Shown one piece after another: positions 5,145-10,921 of a stretch of 10,921 nt of DNA. The translations under genes were made by a program, and so were the position numbers. The stretch is taken from the NCBI GenBank assembly GCA_947307285.1, contig CAMZIS010000023.1, positions 1-10,921 of the forward strand, in the 5' to 3' direction. The notes below the pieces were generated by a model that had not been told where the DNA came from, ran no database searches, and saw only the letters and a program-made list of their open reading frames with translations. This stretch comes from an uncultured Peptococcaceae bacterium. Lineage in GTDB: Bacteria; Bacillota; Dehalobacteriia; UBA4068. Position 1 is the stretch's first letter. The number at the start of each line of letters is the position of its first letter.

Positions 5145-8100
5145 CTACACGATGTCGCCCATGATCTCAGCCAGCCTTTGTTCGTCCGGGACGACGTCTT
5201 CGTCGTCCTTTTTCTTATCCAGCATGAGATAGAAGGCGGGCAGGAGCAGCAGCACCAGCACGGTGGAGGCGAAAAGGCCGCCGATGACCACCTGGGCGAT
5301 GCCCCGCAGCATGGCCGCGATGCCGCCGGCGAACAGCAGGGGCACCATGGCCAAAATCGTGGTCAGGGTGGTCATAAGGATGGGACTCAGGCGGGTCTGA
5401 CCGCTGGCGATCAGCGCGTCTTCTGCCGACATGCCGGCCTTACGCAGGGTGTTGGCCGTATCCACCAGCAAAATGGCGTTATTGACCACTATGCCCTCCA
5501 GCATGAGGAAGCCCAGCAAGGAGACCAGTGACAACTCGGCGCTGCCCATCCGCAGGGCCAGGAAGGAGCCGATCAGGGCAAAGGGCACGCAGAGCATGAC
5601 CAGCAGGGAAAAGCGCACCGACTCGAACTGCATGGCCATGACCAGGAAGACCAGGAAGAGAGCGATGAGGATAGAGCGGAACATCAGCTTCAGCTCGTCG
5701 TTGGTCATGTCCTCCACCGTATTGGAGACCACGCTGACCGACTGGGGGAATTCCGCGGTCTCAGCGATGTCCGCCACCGCGGCCTTGACCTGACTGTTAT
5801 AGGCGGAGCTGGCGTCCACGCTGACCTCCACCTGATATTTGCCGTCGACCCGGGTGCGGGTGGGCATCTCCCGCTCGTATTCCACGGAGGCGATATCGGA
5901 CAGGGCCACGGTGGTGCCGTAGGGCGTGCTGAGCCGCTTATCCAGCAGGGAATTGACGTCGCTGTAAGCGCCTTCGGGGTATTCCAGCATGATGCTGTAT
6001 TCGTCGCCGCCCTTGACCACGGTGGCCGCTTCCATGCCGGACAGAGTGTAATAGATCTCCGCGGCCACAGCAGCCGGGGCCAGCCCGGCGTTCATGGCCA
6101 GCAGCGGGTCCACGTCCAGCTTGAGGGTGGTGGCGGCCTCCCCGGCGTCCGAGGATACATGGAGCACTCCGGGCACGGCCGCCGCGGCCTCTTCCACCTG
6201 TTCGGCGGCCAGCCGCAGATCATCCAGGTCCCGGCCCTCCAGAGTGACGGTGATGGAATCCATGAAGCTGGACAGATAGCTCATGGAACTGTAAGAAGAC
6301 ACCTTAACGTCCATATCCGTAGCGTCGGCCAGGGCGGAGGCGTAGATCTCCACCGATTCCTGAGCGCTGCGCTTGTTGCCGTCGCTGCGATAGGCGGTGA
6401 ATTTGGCGGTGGAGGCGCTGTCCAGGGCGTTCAGACCGTCGCCGCCGATGGTCATGGAATAGAAATCGAAGGTCTCGTCCTCGCCCAGCATCTGCTCGAT
6501 CCGGGCCACCTTTTCCTCCATCACCTCCAGCCGGGTGCCGGACTGGAAGCGGCACTCGATCTGGATATTGCCCTCGTCCGTTTCGGGGATGAGGATCATG
6601 TTCATGGTCAGCAGCAGGGCGGCGGAGCACAGCAGCAGGGCCACGCTGATCACGAGCACCAGGGCCCGCTTGGGCAGCAGACGCCGCATCAGCCGGTCGT
6701 AGGCGGCGTTGACCCGCCGCAGCAGACGGCTGACCGGCAGCTCCTTATGCTCCTCAGGCTTGAGCAGAGTGAAGCACAGTGGGACCAGGGTCAGGGCCAC
6801 GGCCAGAGAACCCAGGAGGGTGATGACCACGATGAGGCTGAATTCGGAGAACATCTGGGCCGACATGCCGCTCATGAAGAGGATGGGCACGTAGACCACC
6901 ACGGTGGTCACGGTGGAGGCGATGATGGCCGCGGTAACGGTCCTGGCGCCGGATGATGCCGCGTCTTTATAGCCGGGCAGGGTATCGTGGGCCCGGAAGC
7001 AGCTTTCTATGACCACGATGGAGCTGTCCACCACCATGCCGATGGCCACCACCAGAGCGATGGCCGTGACCACGTTCAAAGAAAAGTCGAACAGATCCAT
7101 CAGGGCCAGGGTGAGCAGCAGGGACAGAGGTATGGAGCTGCCCACGATGAGGCTGGCTTTGACGTCACCGAAAAAGACGAACAACACCAGCATGGCCAGG
7201 ACCACGCCCAGCAGCAGGGTCTTGCCTACCTGTTTCAGAGCCTGGAGCACTATCTCCGAGCCGTCGTAGATGGTGACGTATTCTATGGCTTCGTTCTTGG
7301 CGGCCAGCTCATCCAAAGAGCTGAAGATATCCCGCGCCGTGTTGACGGTGCTGGCGGACTGGCGTTTGGTAATGTCCACCAGCACGCAGTCGTTGCCGTT
7401 GTAGCGGCTGACGCTGCTGACCTCTTTGGTGGACATGGTAACATCCGCCACGTCGCCTACGGTGATCAGAGAGCCGCTGCCGGTGATGAGGGGGATGTCC
7501 CGCACCGCAGCGGCGGAGGTGATGTCGCCGGAGAGGCTGACCGAGGAATCGCGGCTGCCCTGGGTGACCGAGCCCGCGGGCACGGTAAAGTCCATGGCCG
7601 CGATATACTGGGCGATGGTGGAGATGGTCAGACCGTACTGGTTCATCATCTCCTCGTTCAGGCAGACGCGGATGTAGTTCTCGTCGCCGCCGGTGACGTT
7701 GACGTCGGCCACCGAGCCCAGGCTTTCCATTTCCGGCACCAGCTCGTCTTCGATGAAGCCCAGCATATCGGTGGAGCCTTTGGCCACCGCAGCCACTACC
7801 ACGGTGGGCAGGGCGTCAATGTTCAGCTCCATGACCACGGGTTCGCTGGCCTCCTCCGGCAGATCGAAGCTGGCCCCGTCCAGGGCGGCCCGCAGGTCGA
7901 TATAGGCGCCGTTCATATCCGTCTTATAGTCGTAGGTGATCATGACTATGGACAGATTGTCCAGGGAATAGGAAGTGACGCTGTCCACTCCGGACAGCGT
8001 CGCCGTAGCCTTTTCCACGGGTTTGGTCAGCAGTTCCTCCACGGATTCCGGGTCGGCTCCGGGATAAGTGGAGATGACGAGCTGCATGGGCATATCGACA

Positions 8101-8216
8101 GCCGGCAGGAGCTCCATGCTCATGCCGGTCAAAGCCAGGAGACCGAAGACCACTATGGCCAATACTACCAGCCACACCGAAACGCGCCGGCGCAGGGCCA
8201 GATCTGTAAGCGACAT
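5145..8216 (-). CDS. RND family efflux transporter permease (AcrB/HAE1-like)
   Basis: The 1023-residue inner-membrane permease has the standard RND plan. TM1 is at about 12-32, the first periplasmic porter loop at about 35-325, TM2-TM6 at about 331-485 and TM7 near 513-535. A second porter loop to about 850 and TM8-TM12 finish near residue 1000. The core motif of TM4 is GMVVDSSIVVIES (393-405): the first proton-relay Asp is present (D397), but the second, D408 in AcrB, is Ser (S398). The TM10 motif is GIVVNNAILLVD (908-919), with Asn at the AcrB Lys940 region, as in many non-proteobacterial homologues. The substrate cannot be told; drugs, bile salts or lipids are typical, and the metal-efflux (CusA) methionine set is not evident. 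The start ATG at 8214-8216 has AAGGAGG 4 nt upstream, formed partly from the stop codon of the adaptor gene, implying coupled translation. No outer-membrane channel gene follows. Confidence 0.93.
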   Translation of the reverse strand: MSLTDLALRRRVSVWLVVLAIVVFGLLALTGMSMELLPAVDMPMQLVISTYPGADPESVEELLTKPVEKATATLSGVDSVTSYSLDNLSIVMITYDYKTDMNGAYIDLRAALDGASFDLPEEASEPVVMELNIDALPTVVVAAVAKGSTDMLGFIEDELVPEMESLGSVADVNVTGGDENYIRVCLNEEMMNQYGLTISTIAQYIAAMDFTVPAGSVTQGSRDSSVSLSGDITSAAAVRDIPLITGSGSLITVGDVADVTMSTKEVSSVSRYNGNDCVLVDITKRQSASTVNTARDIFSSLDELAAKNEAIEYVTIYDGSEIVLQALKQVGKTLLLGVVLAMLVLFVFFGDVKASLIVGSSIPLSLLLTLALMDLFDFSLNVVTAIALVVAIGMVVDSSIVVIESCFRAHDTLPGYKDAASSGARTVTAAIIASTVTTVVVYVPILFMSGMSAQMFSEFSLIVVITLLGSLAVALTLVPLCFTLLKPEEHKELPVSRLLRRVNAAYDRLMRRLLPKRALVLVISVALLLCSAALLLTMNMILIPETDEGNIQIECRFQSGTRLEVMEEKVARIEQMLGEDETFDFYSMTIGGDGLNALDSASTAKFTAYRSDGNKRSAQESVEIYASALADATDMDVKVSSYSSMSYLSSFMDSITVTLEGRDLDDLRLAAEQVEEAAAAVPGVLHVSSDAGEAATTLKLDVDPLLAMNAGLAPAAVAAEIYYTLSGMEAATVVKGGDEYSIMLEYPEGAYSDVNSLLDKRLSTPYGTTVALSDIASVEYEREMPTRTRVDGKYQVEVSVDASSAYNSQVKAAVADIAETAEFPQSVSVVSNTVEDMTNDELKLMFRSILIALFLVFLVMAMQFESVRFSLLVMLCVPFALIGSFLALRMGSAELSLVSLLGFLMLEGIVVNNAILLVDTANTLRKAGMSAEDALIASGQTRLSPILMTTLTTILAMVPLLFAGGIAAMLRGIAQVVIGGLFASTVLVLLLLPAFYLMLDKKKDDEDVVPDEQRLAEIMGDIV

Positions 8217-8228
8217 AGGCCCTCCTTA
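8217..8228 (-). promoter_or_regulatory. Ribosome binding site of the RND gene overlapping the adaptor stop codon
   Basis: The adaptor gene ends TAA (8226-8228), and its last two bases are the first two of AAGGAGG (8221-8227), 4 nt from the RND ATG. This arrangement favours re-initiation by ribosomes ending the adaptor gene and helps keep adaptor and pump in step. Confidence 0.8.
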
Positions 8229-10004
8229 CGCGCCGCCGCCTGCGGCCGCAGCGTCCGCGCCGCTGTCGTCCGCAGCCGCGTTATCATTTCCGGAAGTGTC
8301 CGCGTCACCGTCGCCGGCGTTATCCGCGCCGTCTGCGCCTTCGCTCGGATCATCCGCCTGAGGCAGCTCTATCTCGTTGATGGGCCGCACCGCAGCGCCT
8401 TCCCGCAGCCGCGGCGACCAGGACACGATGACCTGATCCAGAGCGAACAGGCCGGAGGTGATGGCTGCCGTATCGTCACTGTACAGGCCAACGGTCACGT
8501 CCCGGCGCTGGGCCACGCCGTCCACCGCGCAGAAGACATAGGCCTGGTTATCTTCGTAATAGACCGCGTCGTAGGGCACCAGCAAAGCGCCGGGCTGGGA
8601 ACTGTAGGTGTTGGCTATGACCGAGGCCGAGGTGCCGGTCATCAGCTGGTTGCGGGAACCGGGCACGCTGACCTTGACCGGGAACAGGCCGCTGTAGGGC
8701 GAGGCCGCGAAGGCGATCTCGGTGATGGCGCCATTGAAGGTCTTGCCGTTGCCGCTGACGCTGACCTGCTCGCCCACACGGAGCGAATCCCGCACCGACT
8801 GGGACACGGAAAAGGTGACGGTCATGGCGTCCTGATTGCTGACGGTAAAGGCCGCGTAGCCGGGAGCCGCCATGCCGTAACGCTGGACGGACACCGCGGT
8901 GACCACGCCGTCGATGGGCGAAGTGAGGCGGTAGTATTCCAGTGCCTCCCGGGCGGACTGCACGCCCACGCCGGCCGCGTTGATCTGGGCGTTCAGCACG
9001 GCCTGGGTCTCATCCTTGAGTTGGGTATCGGTAAGCACCGCTGATTGTTTGGCCAGATCCAGGTTCTGCTCGTAAGTACGGATAGCAGCCAGATACTGCT
9101 GGATGGCGTTCTGGTACTGATCGATGCCGGACTCGCACTGAGCGATGGCGGTATCGATGCCGGAGAGGCCGCTGGCCACGGTGGCGGTACTGCCGGACAG
9201 ACTGTTATAGGCTGTGGAAGCGTCGTCATAGGCGCTTTTCAGCAGGGCGATGCCGGAATCGCTTACGTCGGCCATGGTCAGTCCCTGAGACAGCAGGGAC
9301 TGACGGATCGTAGCAGCAGCCGTCGGATCGATCATTTCCAGCTGCATCAGGGATAACTCGTCGGTGACGCCGTATGTCTCCATCTGGGAGCGCATGGCCA
9401 AAGCGGGGTAGTATTTGGTCTGGGCCGCATTCATGGCCCGCTCCGCCTGATCGATGCCGTCGGATATCTGATCGCTTTGATCTTCCAGGTCCGCCCTTTG
9501 CTGCTTCAGGTCGGCTATCGGGTCGGAAAGCTTGTTCATGGTCGGATCGGAGCTGTCGATCTGCTGATAATTATTATTGATGGCATACTGCATCTGGGCG
9601 ATGCTGGCTTCGGTTGACATGGTCTGCATATCCCAGCTGGCGCCGGTGGTCTGCTGGGCGGCGGCCACGGCGGAATTATATCCGGCGGTGGCGGAATTAA
9701 GCTGCATGCGTGCGTTGGTGTCGTCGATCTGAGCCAAAAGCTGCCCCGCCTCCACCCGGTCGCCCACTTCCACGTAAACGTCGGTGATCTCGCCGGAGAC
9801 CATCGGGATGATGCTGACGTCCTCGCCGGAGGAGACAGTGCCGATGAAGCGGCCTTCCAGCGTCAGCGCGCCCTGGTCGGGCAGGGCGATCTCCACCGCT
9901 ATCTCCTGCTCCATGGGCTCCGCTTCCTGGCCGCAGCCGGAGACCAGGAGGACCAGGCCGAGCAGCAGGCCGACGCAGGCCGTTTTCCAACCGTGTATCT
10001 TCAT
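8226..10004 (-). CDS. Efflux RND periplasmic adaptor / membrane fusion lipoprotein (HlyD family)
   Basis: The 592-residue product is the adaptor partner of the adjoining RND permease. It opens MKIHGWKTACVG, with a hydrophobic core and lipobox LVSGC (residues 20-24), so it should be lipidated at C24 and stay on the outer face of the membrane. A barrel-sandwich first half lies at about 57-93 (GTVSSGEDVSI ... GDRVEAGQLLAQID). A very long Gln/Ala-rich coiled-coil hairpin spans about 95-375. The second lipoyl half (LTSPIDGVVTAV) and beta-barrel/membrane-proximal regions follow. The last 44 residues (549-592) are low-complexity Asp/Gly/Ala/Asn. At 592 residues it exceeds usual adaptors (about 350-420) because of the long hairpin and the tail. 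The ATG at 10002-10004 is chosen for the signal peptide and GAGGT 7 nt upstream. The longer frame to 10067 would start inside the promoter. It is first in the operon with the RND gene. Confidence 0.92.
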   Translation of the reverse strand: MKIHGWKTACVGLLLGLVLLVSGCGQEAEPMEQEIAVEIALPDQGALTLEGRFIGTVSSGEDVSIIPMVSGEITDVYVEVGDRVEAGQLLAQIDDTNARMQLNSATAGYNSAVAAAQQTTGASWDMQTMSTEASIAQMQYAINNNYQQIDSSDPTMNKLSDPIADLKQQRADLEDQSDQISDGIDQAERAMNAAQTKYYPALAMRSQMETYGVTDELSLMQLEMIDPTAAATIRQSLLSQGLTMADVSDSGIALLKSAYDDASTAYNSLSGSTATVASGLSGIDTAIAQCESGIDQYQNAIQQYLAAIRTYEQNLDLAKQSAVLTDTQLKDETQAVLNAQINAAGVGVQSAREALEYYRLTSPIDGVVTAVSVQRYGMAAPGYAAFTVSNQDAMTVTFSVSQSVRDSLRVGEQVSVSGNGKTFNGAITEIAFAASPYSGLFPVKVSVPGSRNQLMTGTSASVIANTYSSQPGALLVPYDAVYYEDNQAYVFCAVDGVAQRRDVTVGLYSDDTAAITSGLFALDQVIVSWSPRLREGAAVRPINEIELPQADDPSEGADGADNAGDGDADTSGNDNAAADDSGADAAAAGGGA

Positions 10005-10038
10005 GAGTGTGACCTCGTAATCATAGTTCTGCCATAAT

Positions 10039-10067
10039 AATTTAACACCGCAGCCCCGTCCTGTCAA
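10039..10067 (-). promoter_or_regulatory. Sigma-A promoter of the adaptor-RND operon
   Basis: On the minus strand, perfect TTGACA (-35, 10062-10067) and TAAATT (-10, 10039-10044) are separated by 17 bp. The predicted start is near 10032, leaving a leader of about 28 nt before the adaptor ATG. It diverges from the rlmN promoter with about 31 bp between the two -35 elements. No clear repressor dyad is seen between them. Confidence 0.75.
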
Positions 10068-10098
10068 TTACCGTTCGCCTGTTCAGGACAACTTTTGC

Positions 10099-10127
10099 TT
10101 GCCAGTCCCCTGCCGTGAGGTTACAAT
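10099..10127 (+). promoter_or_regulatory. Sigma-A promoter of rlmN, predicted start at the ATG
   Basis: TTGCCA (-35, 10099-10104) and TACAAT (-10, 10122-10127) are separated by 17 bp. A start 7 nt past the -10 falls at about 10134, the A of the rlmN ATG. The only Shine-Dalgarno-like string, GAGGTT (10117-10122), is about 11 nt from the ATG, overlaps the -10, and would not be in that transcript. Confidence 0.6.
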
Positions 10128-10133
10128 AAAACC

Positions 10134-10921
10134 ATGAGTAAGCAAAACATCTACGGACAGACGCTGGAGCAGCTGCGGGAGTATTTCCGGAGCCTGGATG
10201 AGAACCCGGCCAAGGCGGAGATCGTGTTCCGCCGGCTCTACCGGGAAAACTGCCCCTCTTTTGCCGCACTGACGCCGCTGGGCCTGGCTCTGCGCCAAAG
10301 GATGGCGGAGGATTTCAGTCTGGAGCGTCCCGTCGTCCTGCGCCGGCTGGAAGACGAAAAGGCCATAAAATACCTGCTCAAGCTTACTGACGGCAACTGC
10401 GTGGAAAGCGTGGTCATGAAGCACCGCTACGGCTGGAGCCTGTGCCTTTCCTGTCAGGTGGGCTGCGCCATGGGCTGCGCCTTCTGCGCCAGCGGCAAAA
10501 ACGGCCTGGTCCGCGACCTTACCCCCGCTGAGATGGTGGGGCAGTTGCTGTGTGCGCGGGCCGACATTGCCCGGGACGACACGGCCCATCCCATAAACGC
10601 CCTGGCCGTCATGGGCATGGGCGAGCCCTTCGCCAATCACGACAGTCTGGACGCTTTTCTGGATATCGTGACCGCCCCCGCCGGGCTGGACATGGGACCG
10701 CGGCACATCACGGTCTCCACCTGCGGTCTGCCCGCGGGTATCCGCCGTTTCGCGGAACGGCCCAGACCCCATAATCTCTGCGTCAGCCTGCACGCGGCCG
10801 ACGATGAGCTGCGGCGTCAGCTGATGCCCGTAGCCCGCAGCTATCACCTGGCCGACGTGCTGGACGCCGCTGGGTATTACGCCGGCCGCACCAGGCAGAA
10901 GGTGGTCTTCGAGTACGCCAT
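10134..10921 (+). CDS. rlmN: RlmN/Cfr-family radical SAM 23S rRNA methyltransferase, C-terminus beyond the window
   Basis: The frame is open from ATG 10134 to the window edge (262 complete codons of a usual 340-370). RlmN enzymes are cytosolic radical-SAM proteins that methylate C2 of A2503 in 23S rRNA and A37 in some tRNAs. Residues 1-60 form the small N-terminal helical domain (NIYGQTLEQLREYF). The [4Fe-4S]-binding C-x3-C-x2-C is C111, C115, C118 within CQVGCAMGCAFCASG. GMGEP lies at 161-165, HITVSTCG at 191-198 and NLCVSLHAADDELRRQLMP at 214-232. The position after MPV that is usually Asn (PIN in E. coli RlmN and Cfr) is Ala here (A234). The resistance enzyme Cfr is a close relative, and the missing C-terminus (with the second catalytic Cys) prevents a firm split. 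RlmN is more likely for a chromosomal single gene. The start has no good ribosome binding site. It is divergent from the efflux operon. Confidence 0.88.
   Translation, partial: MSKQNIYGQTLEQLREYFRSLDENPAKAEIVFRRLYRENCPSFAALTPLGLALRQRMAEDFSLERPVVLRRLEDEKAIKYLLKLTDGNCVESVVMKHRYGWSLCLSCQVGCAMGCAFCASGKNGLVRDLTPAEMVGQLLCARADIARDDTAHPINALAVMGMGEPFANHDSLDAFLDIVTAPAGLDMGPRHITVSTCGLPAGIRRFAERPRPHNLCVSLHAADDELRRQLMPVARSYHLADVLDAAGYYAGRTRQKVVFEYA

Larger units (their letters stand above)
10005..10133. other. Divergent control region between the efflux operon and rlmN
   Basis: This 129-bp gene-free stretch holds two back-to-back sigma-A-like promoters: 10039-10067 minus for the adaptor-RND genes and 10099-10127 plus for rlmN. 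I see no convincing operator, riboswitch or terminator in the remaining bases. Confidence 0.6.

Noticed and set aside
6987..9044. A 685-codon open frame on the plus strand running antisense across the RND and adaptor genes.
   Set aside because: Its His/Gln/Gly-rich translation has no domain logic and mirrors codon bias of the opposite genes. It crosses two well-supported genes and lacks its own ribosome binding site.
5145..10004. A metal-efflux CusA/CusB type pump.
   Set aside because: The permease lacks an evident methionine metal-relay set, and no metal regulator or chaperone gene lies nearby. The general AcrB/HAE1-like pattern fits better.
10005..10067. Adaptor start at 10067, adding 21 residues.
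   Set aside because: That codon lies in the -35 of the operon promoter, and the lipoprotein signal peptide begins at the ATG at 10004, which has its own ribosome binding site.
1..10921. CRISPR arrays, insertion sequences, phage genes, toxin-antitoxin pairs or tRNA genes.
   Set aside because: I found no regularly spaced direct repeats, transposase motifs, attachment-site patterns or cloverleaf sequences by reading. Nearly all bases are covered by conserved chromosomal genes.

Overview
The window comes from a GC-rich bacterial chromosome (I estimate roughly 60% GC by eye). It reads as a Bacillota (Firmicutes) anaerobe, probably of the Clostridia type. Supporting signs are strong AGGAGG-type ribosome binding sites, near-consensus sigma-A promoters, a CwlD-type spore-cortex amidase, a PdaB/YlxY-like deacetylase, the selenium protein YqeC and a highly conserved hexameric glutamate dehydrogenase. 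No mobile element, CRISPR array, tRNA or rRNA is visible.

Layout. (1) 1-957: minus-strand cell-wall genes, a truncated D-Ala-D-Ala carboxypeptidase-like gene (cut by the window edge) overlapping the end of a polysaccharide-deacetylase gene. The deacetylase diverges from (2) cwlD, 958-1659 plus. These three functions suggest peptidoglycan remodelling during sporulation: deacetylase plus CwlD chemistry makes muramic-delta-lactam in spore cortex, and S11 carboxypeptidases of the DacF type trim cross-linking. (3) 1671-1698 is a bidirectional terminator shared with the convergent gdhA gene (1721-3070 minus), which has a clear promoter and a leader with a dyad. (4) 3306-5065 plus: a consensus promoter drives a probable yqeC-gluQ operon (selenium cofactor maturation, and glutamyl-queuosine tRNA modification). 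It ends in a second bidirectional terminator (5093-5122). (5) 5145-10004 minus: a two-gene efflux operon, a lipidated periplasmic-adaptor/membrane-fusion protein followed by an RND permease, driven by its own promoter at 10039-10067. (6) 10134 to the end, plus: the 5' part of an RlmN-family radical-SAM 23S rRNA methyltransferase, whose predicted transcription start falls on its start codon.

The genes are mostly chromosomal housekeeping or accessory units, and I do not see a convincing undescribed system. The points most worth checking are the divergent deacetylase/cwlD control region with sporulation-like -10 elements, the altered catalytic motif of the deacetylase, the possibly leaderless rlmN, the yqeC-gluQ pairing, and an RND efflux pair with a missing proton-relay Asp and an unusual acidic adaptor tail.
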